NCBI GenBank assembly: GCA_036389675.1
Contig: DASVWI010000022.1
Location: 1-64,000, forward strand
Reading direction: 5' to 3'
DNA: 64,000 nucleotides
From: DASQYE01 sp036389675
GTDB lineage: Bacteria; Acidobacteriota; Blastocatellia; Pyrinomonadales; Pyrinomonadaceae
In this document: in pieces, positions 44,686 to 54,033 of the stretch
Layout of the letters: every line of letters starts with the position of its first letter
Position numbering within the stretch: the stretch's first letter is position 1
The notes under the pieces: generated by a model
What the model was told of the DNA's origin: nothing
Databases searched by the model: none
Seen by the model: the letters and a program-made list of their open reading frames with translations, nothing else
Made by a program: the position numbers and the translations under genes

Positions 44686-45503
44686 GACGCGGCCTCTGTG
44701 CGCGCTTGCCCCGCAGGCCAGACGCGCCCGCGCCCCTCCGCGTCAATGATTCGCGTAAGATACCGCCGCGTATGCGCCGCCTCGTATCCGGCGAGACCGT
44801 TTTGACGGGCATCCACGCCGCGTGATCGAAACAGCTCATCGCAGAGACGATTGAGCGACGAGCCATCGTCCACGTCGTACCATGACTGAAGCATCTTGAC
44901 TTCAAGACCTATCTCGGCGGCCCGCTCGACGGTCTGGCCCAACACGCGCTCTGTGCTCCAATCGATATCTTCAAACAATCGCCTGTGTGCAGCTTTAAGA
45001 CCGATAAGGTAGTAGCCGCCGTCGTCCGATGGGCCAATGACGACGCGATCACCCGCTTGGGCCAACGCCCGCACAGCTTCCGTAAGGAGAGAGCGCGGCA
45101 ATGTCGGGCTGTCGGAATCAATCAGGCACAATGATTGGTAGCCGAGCGCCAGTAAATCTTCAGCCGCGTAATAGAGCCTCTCGCCGAAACCATCGCCGCG
45201 TTGAGCCAGCAGGCTGAATCCCTCATGGAGCAGATCGTCGAAACGGCTCTCCGCGCCGACGGGCGTGTAGACGGCGACGCCTTCAGCAGCTTCGCTCGCG
45301 GCGACTGCGGCGATATTCGCCGCCGTGTCACGCAGAAAGCAGACGCTCAAACTGGCGGCCTCTTCATGTGTGAGCGGCGGCACGAGCCGCGTCTTGACCG
45401 AGCCCGCGCGCGGAGCTTTCGTCATAATACCGAGCGCGCAAGCCCCTCTGAGCCGAAGATTGGCTGAGGATGAAAGATTGAGAACAGGGTAGGCAGTTTC
45501 CAT
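44682..45503 (-). CDS. TIGR04282/DUF2064-type glycosyltransferase-like protein
   Basis: 273 aa, GT-A-like nucleotidyl/glycosyl transferase fold. 'GIMTKAPRAGSVKTRLVPPL' (residues about 25-44), 'LCLIDSDSPTLPRSLL' and 'VVIGPSDDGGYYLIGLK' are the family blocks. Members are often annotated as arsenosugar-biosynthesis glycosyltransferases; nothing here supports arsenic chemistry, and the neighbours point to glycan synthesis. Second gene of the operon, 6 bp after the epimerase. Confidence 0.85.
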   Translation of the reverse strand: METAYPVLNLSSSANLRLRGACALGIMTKAPRAGSVKTRLVPPLTHEEAASLSVCFLRDTAANIAAVAASEAAEGVAVYTPVGAESRFDDLLHEGFSLLAQRGDGFGERLYYAAEDLLALGYQSLCLIDSDSPTLPRSLLTEAVRALAQAGDRVVIGPSDDGGYYLIGLKAAHRRLFEDIDWSTERVLGQTVERAAEIGLEVKMLQSWYDVDDGSSLNRLCDELFRSRGVDARQNGLAGYEAAHTRRYLTRIIDAEGRGRVWPAGQARTEAAS

Positions 45504-45509
45504 CCCTTG

Positions 45510-46673
45510 TTAATCGTGTCCGGCTTCGCGCGCCTTCTGAGCCGTCTTGTGGACGATGCCCTTGGCGCGCAGGGTAGTCTCGGCGGCTGCGAAGTAGTCG
45601 CGCACATCCGTTTGGGCACGAATCCAGTCCAGATAACGGTTGATGCCCGTCTCCAAATCCACCCGTGGCTCGTAGCCAGCGGCGCGTATGCGCGTCGTAT
45701 CAGAAGTCAGGTGGCGCATCTCGCCCGGACGAAACTCGCCCTGCGCGACCGGCGCTATGTGTATGCCGAGCGCGTCCGAGATCAGCTGGGCCACGCGGCG
45801 TATGGTGACGGCCTGTCCGCTTCCGACGTTGACGGGCAGGCCGTCGAGCGCGCTGGTCGTGGCAGCGAGCAGGTTGGCGCGGGCTATGTCTTCGACGAAC
45901 GAGAAATCGCGCGTCTGCTCGCCGTCTTCATAAAGCACGGGCGGCTGGTCGTTGAGCAACCGCGTGCAGAAGATGGCGATCACGCCCGTGTAAGGGTTAA
46001 AGATGGACTGGCGCGGGCCATACGTGCAGGAGTAGCGCAGCGCGACGGTCGGGATGCCCGTCTGCCTTCCCCACGTCAGGACGAGGCGCTCCTGATCGAC
46101 CTTCGTGATGGCGTAAACGGTCTCGCCGCCGATGGGAGCATGCTCAGGCGTCGGCGCTTCGGCGGTTTCCGCGCCGCAGTGCGGACAATGAACTCGAAAG
46201 TCTCCGGCGCTCAATTGCTCCACGGGTCTGACCGTCGGAAAGACCAGCCCGTGCTGAGAGCAGCGGGCCGCGCCCTCGCTGTAGACCGCCTGTGAAGAGG
46301 CGACGATGACTTTCCTGACGGGCAGATTCTCGTCGCGAATAATCTCTAGCATCTGTGCCGTGCCGAAGCTGTTGACGGCGACGTACTTTCCCATCTCCGG
46401 CATGTAGCCGCCGTAGGCCGCCTCGTGAAAGACAACGTCTATATCCTGCAAGGCCGCCGCCATGGTCGCGCGCTCTCTGACATCGCCTTCGACAAACTCC
46501 GCGTCCGCTGCTACCCATGCGGGCTTGCCGCGCCTGTGCGTCTGCGGCTCAAGATTATCGAGTATACGCACAGACCAGCCTTCACTGAGCAGCAAGTCCG
46601 CTATGTGCGAGCCGATCAACCCCGCCCCCCCGGTTACGAGCGCGCGCCTTTTTTCATTCGCCTGACCTGACAA
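45510..46673 (-). CDS. NAD-dependent sugar-nucleotide epimerase/dehydratase (extended SDR)
   Basis: 387 aa from TTG 46673, chosen because AAGGGAG lies at ideal distance; the longer frame from a GTG 72 bp earlier has no such site. Rossmann motif 'ALVTGGAGLIGSHIADLLL', 'YAITKVDQE' (YxxxK active site) and 'GSGQAVTIRRVAQLI' are clear. An insert with 'VHCPHCGAE' and an earlier Cys/His looks like a zinc knuckle, seen in a subset of UDP/dTDP-sugar 4-epimerases. First gene of the glycan operon. Exact substrate not determinable. Confidence 0.88.
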   Translation of the reverse strand: MSGQANEKRRALVTGGAGLIGSHIADLLLSEGWSVRILDNLEPQTHRRGKPAWVAADAEFVEGDVRERATMAAALQDIDVVFHEAAYGGYMPEMGKYVAVNSFGTAQMLEIIRDENLPVRKVIVASSQAVYSEGAARCSQHGLVFPTVRPVEQLSAGDFRVHCPHCGAETAEAPTPEHAPIGGETVYAITKVDQERLVLTWGRQTGIPTVALRYSCTYGPRQSIFNPYTGVIAIFCTRLLNDQPPVLYEDGEQTRDFSFVEDIARANLLAATTSALDGLPVNVGSGQAVTIRRVAQLISDALGIHIAPVAQGEFRPGEMRHLTSDTTRIRAAGYEPRVDLETGINRYLDWIRAQTDVRDYFAAAETTLRAKGIVHKTAQKAREAGHD

Positions 46674-46981
46674 AACAGAATCTCCCTTAGCATTTTTCAG
46701 ATGGCTACCAGAGTATCTGATTGCCACGATAATCTTCAAGCACACACAGAGCGGATGAAAGAAGGCCCGAAGGGGATTGTTTCCACTTCCGCTGCGCGTG
46801 CGCTGGGCTCGCCGTCTTGGTATATTGATGACGCCATGGCCCGGATGACTGAGGACAGAAGCGTCAGCGCTCGGCCCATCGGCCCTTGAACTCTCCCGTC
46901 TCTTACATTTGCTTTAAGCTCAAAAAATTTCCTGCTGATGGGAAAGCGGAAACGCTTGCCCGCTTTCAAGGGGGATTTCGG
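46674..46981. other. Divergent intergenic region
   Basis: About 308 bp between the epimerase and the hybrid kinase. The kinase frame stays open upstream from a TTG at 46886 but without a Shine-Dalgarno. I see no clear promoter pair, RNA gene or strong palindrome. Confidence 0.4.
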
Positions 46982-49900
46982 ATGTATAAGAACCTCGTCG
47001 AGATGCTGATCGACGGCAGCGTTGACGGCATTATCGCTTTCGATCAAGAGTGCCGCTATACGCTCTGGAACCCGGCGATGGAGCGGCTTTCGGGCGTCAG
47101 CCGTGAGGACGCTCTGGGCAAGTGCGCCTTCGATGTCTTCCCCTTCCTGAAAGAGACGGGAGAAGATCAATACTTCTACGACGCGCTGGCGGGAAAGAAC
47201 GTGATCGCCACGGATAGGGCCTTGACCGTTACGCAGACCGGGCACAGAGTTTTTTTCGAGGGCCGCTATTCTCCGCTGCAAGATGAGAGCGGAGAGATCG
47301 TCGGCGGCCTGTGCATCATCCGCGACATCACCGAGCGCAAGGAAGCCGAGGAAGAGCGCTCGCTGCTGATCGAGGAGCAGGCCGCCCGCCGCGAAGCCGA
47401 AGCCGCCGAGCGCCGCTTTCTGGAGGAGTTGCAGGAATCCGAGAAGCGCTTTCGTCAGCTTGCGGAAAATATTGACGAGGTCTTCTGGCTCACAGACCCC
47501 AACACGTCCGAGCTTATCTACGTCAGTCCCGCTTACGAGAGGATTTGGGGGCGCTCGCGCGAAAGCCTGTACAGTAATCCGTCCTCTTTCATCGAAGCCG
47601 TTCACCCGGACGACCGCGAGCGCGTCATCGCCGCCCGCCCACGCGCACGCCTGGGCTCATATAATCAGGAGTATAGAATCAAGCGCCCGGACGGGACGAT
47701 TCGCTGGGTGTGGGCGCGCGCCTTTCCCATCCGCGATGAACGGGGCGAGGTGACGCGCATCGCCGGTATCGTAGACGACATCACAGAGCGCAAGACAATC
47801 GAGCGCGATATCAGCGAGCAGCGCGAGGTGGTCGAGACCGTCAACCACATAGGCCAGATTCTCTCCGCCGAGCTCGACCTGCAAAGACTGGTGCAGGCGG
47901 TGACGGATGCGGCCACGGAGTTGACGGGCGCGCATTTCGGCTCATTCTTCTATAACGTTTTGGATAAGCGCGGCGCTTCCTACATGCTCTACACGCTCTC
48001 GGGCGTGCCGCGCGAGGCCTTCGAGCATTTCCCCATGCCGCGCGCCACAGACCTCTTTGGGCCAACCTTCCGGGGCGAAGGGATTCTACGCATTGACGAT
48101 GTCAGGCAAGACCCGCGCTACGGCAAGAACTCTCCTTATTACGGCATGCCTCCCGGCCACCTGCCTGTGACGAGTTATCTGGCCGTGCCGGTCATCTCGC
48201 GCTCCGGTGAAGTACTGGGCGGGCTCTTCTTCGGCCATCCCGAACCGGGCAGGTTCACGCAGTACACAGAGCGTATCGTGACGGGGCTCGCCGCGCAGGC
48301 CGCCGTCGCCATGGACAACGCTCGCCTGTATGAAGCCGCACAGCGCGAGCGCGCCCTGCTCGAAGCGAGCGAGGAGCGTTATCGCTCTCTGGCAGACGCC
48401 ATGCCGCAGATCGTCTGGACGGCGCGCGCCGACGGCTACACAGACTATTACAACCGGCGCTGGTTTGAGTACACGGGCTTCACCGAAGAGGAGAGCCTTG
48501 CCGAAGAGGGATGGAAGAATGCACTTCACCCGGATGATGTCACGCCGAGCCGCGAGCGCTGGTATAGATGCGTTGACACGGGCACGGAGTACAAGATCGA
48601 GTATCGCTTCAGGCGCGCCTCCGATGGGACGTATCGCTGGCATCTCGGGCGCGCCCTCCCCATGCGCGACCAGGACGGTCAGATCGTCAGGTGGTTCGGA
48701 ACGTCCACGGATATTGACGATCAGAAGCGGGCCGAAGAATCTCTCAGATTCATAGTTGAGGCGAGCGAGATACTGTCGGAGTCGCTCGATTACGAGTCCA
48801 CGCTGGCGAGCGTCGCACGGCTGGCCGTGCCTCGACTGGCCGACTGGTGCGCCGTCGATATGCTGGAACAGGGCCAGACCTTACGCCGGCTGGCCGTGGC
48901 CCATACCGATCAGGCGAAAATAGAGCTGGCGTTGGAACTTGAGCGCCTGTACCCGACGGACATGAACGCGCCCCACGGCCTGCCCGTAGTCCTGCGCACG
49001 GGTAAACCGGAATGCGTCTCTGAGATATCGGATTCAATGCTGGCGGAGGCGGCGCGGGATGCAGAGCATCTGGGCTTTATCCGAGAGCTGGGCCTGAAGT
49101 CTTACATGATCGTGCCATTGATCGCGCGCGGGCGTACCCTTGGCGCAATCACCTTCGTCACGGATGAGTCCGGGCGGCAATACACGGAGGCAGACCTCTC
49201 GTATGCCGAAGACCTTGCGCGCCGCGCCGCTCTGGCCGTTGATAACGCGCGCCTCTACCGCGAAGCGCAGGAAGCAAACCGCACGAAGGACGAGTTTCTT
49301 GCGACCGTTTCGCATGAGCTACGCACGCCGCTGACGGCTGTGCTCGGTTGGGCGCGCATCCTGCGCTCGGGCGGTATTGACCAGGCAACTGCGCTGCGCG
49401 CTCTTGAGACCATCGAGCGCAATGCCAGATCGCAGGCACAGCTCGTCGAAGACCTGCTGGATGTCTCGCGCATCATTACGGGCAAGCTGCGACTGGATGT
49501 CAGGCCCGTAGAGTTGAAGTCCGTGATCGATCTCTCCATCGAAGCGATTCGCCCAGCCGCCGAAGCCAAGGGCGTCCGCCTACAGGTCGTGCTCGATCCG
49601 ATGGCCGGGCCAATCTCCGGCGACCCTGATCGCTTGCAGCAGATCATCTGGAATCTGCTCTCGAACGCGGTCAAGTTCACCCCCAGAGACGGGCGCGTGC
49701 AGGTGCGCCTCGAACGCGTGCGCTCGCACGTCGAGGTCACCGTCAGCGACACCGGAATGGGAATCGAGCCGAAGTTTCTGCCTTTCGTCTTTGAGCGCTT
49801 TAGACAGGCAGACGGCACGAGCACGCGTCAGTATGGCGGGCTCGGTCTGGGCTTAGCGATTGTGCGTCATCTGGTCGAGCTGCACGGCGGACAGGTTCGC

Positions 49901-50467
49901 GCCGCGAGCCCCGGCGAGAATCAGGGCTCGACCTTCACTGTCGAATTACCGCTCATGGCCGTTCAATCCGAGAGTAGCGAGCAGGAACACGCCGCGATTC
50001 CGACCGGCGAGAATTTTGCCGGGCTTGATATCACCGGAATCCTTGACGGCTTGAGAGTGCTGGTCGTTGACGATGAGGAGGATGCTCGCGTCTTGATCGC
50101 AACCATCCTCGAACAGCGCGGGGCAAAGGTTCTGAGCGTGCCTTCGGCCACGGAGGCACTCGAAACGCTGCCCGTGCTTCAACCCGATGTCATCATCAGC
50201 GATATAGAGATGCCTTACGAGGACGGCTATGCGTTGATTAAAAAGATACGCGAGCTTGACCCGAAAGAGGGTGGCCGCACGCCCGCCGCCGCGCTCACCG
50301 CCTACGCCCGCACGGAAGATCGCATGCGAGCCTTGCTGGCAGGCTTTCAGATTCATCTGCCCAAGCCCGTCGATCCCGCGGAGCTGATCGCCGTCGTCGC
50401 CAACCTCTCAGGACGCACAGGCCCGGGCATCTCGGAACACGACACATATTCCTACGGCGATCAATAA
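46982..50467 (+). CDS. Soluble multi-PAS/GAF hybrid sensor histidine kinase
   Basis: 1161 aa from ATG 46982 (AAGGGGGA upstream). No membrane segment. Domain order: PAS (about 1-120), coiled linker, PAS (150-275), GAF (285-445), PAS (460-580), GAF (590-755), HisKA with 'VSHELRTPLTAVLGWARIL' (H near 777), HATPase ('NLLSNAVKFTPRDG', 'GLGLGLAIVRHLVELHGG'), and a C-terminal receiver with 'VLVVDDEEDARVLI' and 'VIISDIEMPYEDGY'. GAF/PAS pockets suggest sensing of small ligands, redox or light. Phosphotransfer from H to the internal receiver then to an unknown partner is expected. Confidence 0.93.
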   Translation: MYKNLVEMLIDGSVDGIIAFDQECRYTLWNPAMERLSGVSREDALGKCAFDVFPFLKETGEDQYFYDALAGKNVIATDRALTVTQTGHRVFFEGRYSPLQDESGEIVGGLCIIRDITERKEAEEERSLLIEEQAARREAEAAERRFLEELQESEKRFRQLAENIDEVFWLTDPNTSELIYVSPAYERIWGRSRESLYSNPSSFIEAVHPDDRERVIAARPRARLGSYNQEYRIKRPDGTIRWVWARAFPIRDERGEVTRIAGIVDDITERKTIERDISEQREVVETVNHIGQILSAELDLQRLVQAVTDAATELTGAHFGSFFYNVLDKRGASYMLYTLSGVPREAFEHFPMPRATDLFGPTFRGEGILRIDDVRQDPRYGKNSPYYGMPPGHLPVTSYLAVPVISRSGEVLGGLFFGHPEPGRFTQYTERIVTGLAAQAAVAMDNARLYEAAQRERALLEASEERYRSLADAMPQIVWTARADGYTDYYNRRWFEYTGFTEEESLAEEGWKNALHPDDVTPSRERWYRCVDTGTEYKIEYRFRRASDGTYRWHLGRALPMRDQDGQIVRWFGTSTDIDDQKRAEESLRFIVEASEILSESLDYESTLASVARLAVPRLADWCAVDMLEQGQTLRRLAVAHTDQAKIELALELERLYPTDMNAPHGLPVVLRTGKPECVSEISDSMLAEAARDAEHLGFIRELGLKSYMIVPLIARGRTLGAITFVTDESGRQYTEADLSYAEDLARRAALAVDNARLYREAQEANRTKDEFLATVSHELRTPLTAVLGWARILRSGGIDQATALRALETIERNARSQAQLVEDLLDVSRIITGKLRLDVRPVELKSVIDLSIEAIRPAAEAKGVRLQVVLDPMAGPISGDPDRLQQIIWNLLSNAVKFTPRDGRVQVRLERVRSHVEVTVSDTGMGIEPKFLPFVFERFRQADGTSTRQYGGLGLGLAIVRHLVELHGGQVRAASPGENQGSTFTVELPLMAVQSESSEQEHAAIPTGENFAGLDITGILDGLRVLVVDDEEDARVLIATILEQRGAKVLSVPSATEALETLPVLQPDVIISDIEMPYEDGYALIKKIRELDPKEGGRTPAAALTAYARTEDRMRALLAGFQIHLPKPVDPAELIAVVANLSGRTGPGISEHDTYSYGDQ

Positions 50468-50579
50468 GTCTCGCGGGCGCGGGCGCGAAGGCTCATTCCC
50501 GTTCTCCGTATTTTAAGACTAGGCTTCGGATGAGCCCGCCATTTTTCCTGAAATTTTCTGTTTCACCGATGAAATATTG

Positions 50580-50608
50580 TTCCATTCCCGCCCGAATCGT
50601 GATATAGT
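50580..50608 (+). promoter_or_regulatory. Promoter of the RecA-like ATPase gene
   Basis: TATAGT at 50603-50608 is a good -10. TTCCAT 17 bp upstream is a weak -35. The leader to the start codon is about 105 nt and strongly structured. Confidence 0.45.
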
Positions 50609-50630
50609 GCCCGCGTCTTGAGCCAGTGTA

Positions 50631-50693
50631 GCTCCCGCTAGCGGAGCCGCAACCTTCGGATTTTTGAGCAATCCCCCGAGGCGAGTGAACGCC
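50631..50693 (+). promoter_or_regulatory. Structured 5' leader of the RecA-like ATPase gene
   Basis: Three consecutive stems can be drawn: GCTCCCGC/GCGGAGC (50631-50647), a bulged CCTTCGGATT with AATCCCCCGAGG (50653-50681), and GGCG/CGCC (50680-50693) around AGTGAA. No known riboswitch class is recognised. It may be a cis-acting RNA or only incidental GC pairing. Confidence 0.35.
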
Positions 50694-50719
50694 GTAACCG
50701 GCAAAAAAGGAAAGGAACT

Positions 50720-51790
50720 ATGACAAATACAACGAGACCGAAAGTGAATCCGCTCAGCCGCCGCCCGCGTCAGCAGCGGCTGGTGATGGCGGTGCGCGGT
50801 GGTGCCGGAACAGGCAAGAGCCACTTCATACGCAGCATGTCCGAGGCCGGAATCGGTCGCCTGTGCATCTTCGACGTGGAGCGCAAGGCGCGACTCCTGA
50901 AGGGCGTCGGCACACAGTTTGACGCCCTGGAGATTCATCACCCGGACGAGTTGCCGGAGTTCATCGACTGGGCGTTGTCCGGCGAGGGTCAGGATCAGAA
51001 CTACGACTGCTTCGCTCTGGATTCCTGGGCCGCATATTTCAGCGCCAAGCATAGCGAAGTCGTCGCGGCGGTGCGCGAGAGGACTGGCGACCCGTTGGCC
51101 CAGCCGAGCGCCGAAGAGTTGGCTGCCGACCAGATGATCTTGCAGGGAGTCTTGAGGCGTCTCTGCATGGAGAGCGGCAAATCCGTCGTCATCGTGGATC
51201 AGATTCCGGCCAAAGGCAAAGAGTCCAAGGAGGATAACGAGATCGGGCGAGTGTTGCCGATGACGGCCAGCGGTCTCGAATACTTCGTCGACATCATGGT
51301 CGAGGTCTCCCTGCAGGAGCGCGAAGGCGAGGTCGTGCGTGTCTTCCAGATCGTCAAGAGCAACAGTCAGGCATTCGAGGTCGGCTATGAGATGGTCGGC
51401 GACGTGACGTTCAAGGATTTTCTTAATCACATGCAGCGCGAGGCCGGGACTGAGCTGCCGATGGAAGCGCCCAAGCCTTCGCCTGTTCCCGAGGTGCTCG
51501 AAGAGAAGCCTTCGCCGCTCAGCCTCGTTCCGCCCCCGATGACTATTCAGGAATTGATCGCCAAGGCAGAGCAGAACGGGTTCAAGGTCGCGGACATCGT
51601 CACGGGCGCTAAGCTCTATCACAGCCAGCCTAACATCTATCGTCTGACGCCCGAGCAGATCGCAGACCTCGACCGCCGCATGACAGCGCGCATCGAGAAA
51701 CTTCAGGCGACCGCCCCGGCAAAGCGCGAAAGCGCCTCGGGCGAAACCGGAACCAAAGCCCAGGCCACCCGCTCCCTCAAGCGAGCCTGA
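50720..51790 (+). CDS. Phage-type AAA/RecA-like ATPase (AAA_24, Sak4-like)
   Basis: 356 aa. Walker A 'GGAGTGKSHF' (residues 27-36), a Walker-B-like 'YDCFALDSWAAYF' (about 91-103) and 'VVIVDQIPAKGKESK' fit the single-domain RecA-like phage ATPases known as AAA_24 or Sak4-type single-strand annealing partners. Residues about 235-275 are a Pro-rich linker, followed by a small C-terminal helical domain and a basic tail. No other phage gene is adjacent. Its stop TGA is part of the following repeat's edge. Confidence 0.75.
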   Translation: MTNTTRPKVNPLSRRPRQQRLVMAVRGGAGTGKSHFIRSMSEAGIGRLCIFDVERKARLLKGVGTQFDALEIHHPDELPEFIDWALSGEGQDQNYDCFALDSWAAYFSAKHSEVVAAVRERTGDPLAQPSAEELAADQMILQGVLRRLCMESGKSVVIVDQIPAKGKESKEDNEIGRVLPMTASGLEYFVDIMVEVSLQEREGEVVRVFQIVKSNSQAFEVGYEMVGDVTFKDFLNHMQREAGTELPMEAPKPSPVPEVLEEKPSPLSLVPPPMTIQELIAKAEQNGFKVADIVTGAKLYHSQPNIYRLTPEQIADLDRRMTARIEKLQATAPAKRESASGETGTKAQATRSLKRA

Positions 51791-51884
51791 AAGCAAGGAT
51801 GAAGGATGAAGGCGGAAGGATGAAGTAAAAGCATTCAATGCAGTTGAAGCTTACCTTTCATCCTTCATCCTTCGGCCTTCATCC
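51788..51884. repeat. Heptad-array inverted element, AAGGATG type, copy 2
   Basis: Left: AAGGATG, AAGGATG, AAGGCGG, AAGGATG (51795-51822) then AAGTAAAAGC. Right: TTCATCC, TTCATCC, TTCGGCC, TTCATCC (51857-51884). The edge GCCTGAAAGCAAGG includes the TGA stop of the ATPase gene and is shared with copy 3. Confidence 0.9.
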
Positions 51885-51893
51885 TTTCCCTTC

Positions 51894-53027
51894 TTACCAT
51901 CCGCGGTGAATTTCCCAGCGGTCTGCTATACGGTTGCCTTCAAGGACGTTGTAGTGTGCGTGTTGGGCGGCGGTGAGGCAGGAGTGGTTGGCGAGCACGC
52001 GCAGGCGCGTTCCCGTCTTCAGGCGATCAAGCGTGCCCTCTTCTGCGACGCTGATCTCGCCGTGTTCCTGTGATAGTCCGCAGACCTTCAGGCCGAGGCT
52101 GTGCCCTTCCTCGTCCAGAACATGCCCGTAGCCGCAGGTCTCATCCAGCTCAACTGCGCCGCGATCTTTCGAGAGCGCAATCGCGCCGGCGTCTATGACG
52201 ACCTTGCGGCGCGTGCGGTCGCGGTGTACGACTGCGGCCAGCACCGTCAGCGCGCAGTCGTCCAGACTACAGCTCCCGATGGCTGCCTGAAACGCGTCGA
52301 AGAAGATATAGTTGCCGGGCCGCGCTTCATCGATACCACGTAAGTGATCAATCGTCGTGATGGTCGGCGTCGAGCCGATGCTGACGGTCGGCACGGCGAT
52401 GCCTTCGGCGCGCAGCCTTGCGGCGAAATCCGTCATCAGGTCGCGCTCGTGCCGCGCCACCGCGAGAACCTCTTCTCTCGTGCGGCAGTGATAGGAATGG
52501 CCCGCGTGTGTCAGGATGCCTGCGAATCTGAGATTTGATGAATCGTTGATGCGTCGCGGGATTTCAAACGCTTCGGGCACGGAGGGCTCGACGCCGCAGC
52601 GATGATAGCCGCAGTCGACTTTCAGAAAGAGGTCTAACCTGACCCCGGCAAGACGTGCCGCGTCGTTAAGCAGGGGAGGAATACTGGCGTCGTCTGTGAT
52701 GAGAGACAGTCGCTCGCAGTCTCCGGCCAGTTGAATCGCTTCTTTGAACTTGCCGGGCTCTATCGGCACGGCGTACGTGATGTCATTAAAGCCGTGGGCC
52801 ATGAAGGCGCGCGCTTCCGCCAGAGTGGAAACCGTCAGCGCACCCTTATGGCCTGCCGTCTGTATGCGCGCCACTTCGACGCACTTATGCGTCTTGACGT
52901 GCGGTCTGAGTACGGCTCCCCTCTCGCGCACGTGGTTTCCGACTCTCGATGCGTTGCGCCTGACGCGCTCGACATCGAGCAGCAGGCAGGGAGTTTTCAA
53001 TTCGTGAAGGCTCATCATAATCGTCAA
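51894..53027 (-). CDS. D-threonine aldolase / D-serine dehydratase-like PLP enzyme
   Basis: 377 aa fold-type III PLP enzyme. 'VLRPHVKTHK' carries the PLP lysine (K45). 'DLFLKVDCGYHRCG' and 'VSIGSTPTI' are the barrel blocks. The C-terminal beta domain ends with 'LANHSCLTAAQH', the His/Cys metal site of the D-serine dehydratase/D-threonine aldolase group. Function is cleavage or dehydration of a D-beta-hydroxy amino acid; the exact substrate cannot be told. An internal Met5 is an alternative start. Confidence 0.88.
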   Translation of the reverse strand: MTIMMSLHELKTPCLLLDVERVRRNASRVGNHVRERGAVLRPHVKTHKCVEVARIQTAGHKGALTVSTLAEARAFMAHGFNDITYAVPIEPGKFKEAIQLAGDCERLSLITDDASIPPLLNDAARLAGVRLDLFLKVDCGYHRCGVEPSVPEAFEIPRRINDSSNLRFAGILTHAGHSYHCRTREEVLAVARHERDLMTDFAARLRAEGIAVPTVSIGSTPTITTIDHLRGIDEARPGNYIFFDAFQAAIGSCSLDDCALTVLAAVVHRDRTRRKVVIDAGAIALSKDRGAVELDETCGYGHVLDEEGHSLGLKVCGLSQEHGEISVAEEGTLDRLKTGTRLRVLANHSCLTAAQHAHYNVLEGNRIADRWEIHRGW

Positions 53028-53289
53028 AGGTTTGATCGGTATCGCACTCGCTCAGCAATCTTTATCACCGTATATTGCCTGAATCAAGATTATAACGATA
53101 GAGTCTGGCCGGGGGCGATGGAAATGTCCGGCTTGACAGTGCCCGCCAGCGCCGCATAGAGTCCGGAGTGTGTTTGATCTTGGCCGCCCTGAAACCGGCA
53201 GCCCCGTCCGAAGGGGTAAGATGTGTGGCCGCTCCATCCGTAGCTGCCAGAATAACCATTGATTCTTCACTGTGCGGGAGTAAAGACTG

Positions 53290-53556
53290 ATGCCTGACGA
53301 GCAAAAAACAGCGAGTAATTCGCAGACCTATGTGGCCGATGCGGACAATTTTGCCTTCGAGACCGTAGAGCAGGAGAACGGGCAGGCGACCGTGATTCGC
53401 TTTCGATTGGAAGACCCGCGTTATCAGGCTGGCGATGTCATAGTCGTCCTCTCCGGCAGCGACATACATTTTCACGGCATGATCGGTAGTCTGGCCGACG
53501 GCTGGGCGACCGCGGCTGATCGTCGCGGCTCATTGCTGCCAGCGACAGTTCAATAG
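53290..53556 (+). CDS. Small hypothetical protein
   Basis: 88 aa, soluble, with a beta-rich look ('ATVIRFRLEDPRYQAGDVIV', 'LSGSDIHFHGMIGSLADG'). No family recognised and no strong ribosome-binding site. It is followed by the PilZ-like gene 123 bp downstream in the same direction. Codon use fits the neighbours. Confidence 0.55.
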   Translation: MPDEQKTASNSQTYVADADNFAFETVEQENGQATVIRFRLEDPRYQAGDVIVVLSGSDIHFHGMIGSLADGWATAADRRGSLLPATVQ

Positions 53557-53679
53557 CGCGGCGGCGGAAACTACCTCTTGCCAGAAACAGCAGGCCGAGA
53601 TGGCTTACGTGCTCGCCGCTTAGCTTTTCGCCGCGAGGGCGCTTCCCTTCCATATCCGTAACCGAGCGGAGACCGGCAC

Positions 53680-54033
53680 ATGTCGGAGAATTTGCGAGGC
53701 AAAGCATCCGTACCTTTCAGACTGTCGCTGCCCGGCTCGTCCGGTGACGCGGCGACGCTCATGGGGCACACGCGCGACATGCGCGCGACGGGGCTGTCGC
53801 TCATCGTGCCAGACATACGCCTCGGTGAAGAGGAGATTACGGTTGAAGACCGCGCGCTAAGCGTCGTGCTTGAGCTTCCGAGTGGCACGGTCGAGATGGA
53901 AGTCACGCCCGTCAGGCATGAGCGGCTCGACGCCGAAGCGGCGGAACAGGGCTTTCTCATCGGCGTGCGTATCACGGAGATCAGCGATAGCGATTGCGTG
54001 CGCTTCGTCAAATACCTGCGCGCGCTTCGTTAA
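53680..54033 (+). CDS. PilZ-like domain protein
   Basis: 117 aa, one PilZ-type beta-barrel: 'HTRDMRATGLSLIVPD' corresponds to the DxSxxG strand and 'GFLIGVRITEISDSDCVRFV' to the closing strand and helix. The canonical DxSxxG serine is replaced (D-M-R-A-T-G) and the N-terminal RxxxR is not clear, so c-di-GMP binding may be lost. A role in surface behaviour or pili is possible. Confidence 0.7.
   Translation: MSENLRGKASVPFRLSLPGSSGDAATLMGHTRDMRATGLSLIVPDIRLGEEEITVEDRALSVVLELPSGTVEMEVTPVRHERLDAEAAEQGFLIGVRITEISDSDCVRFVKYLRALR

Noticed and set aside
44682..45503. Arsenosugar biosynthesis
   Set aside because: The only support is the family label; no arsM-like or radical-SAM partner is present and the neighbours are glycan enzymes.
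50631..50693. Known riboswitch in the leader of the RecA-like ATPase gene
   Set aside because: I compared it by eye with c-di-GMP, fluoride, ZTP and guanidine consensus cores and found no match, so it is listed only as a structured leader.
50519..51838. 439-codon minus-strand frame opposite the RecA-like ATPase gene
   Set aside because: Antisense shadow; it also runs through the promoter, leader and repeat element, and the plus strand has intact Walker motifs.
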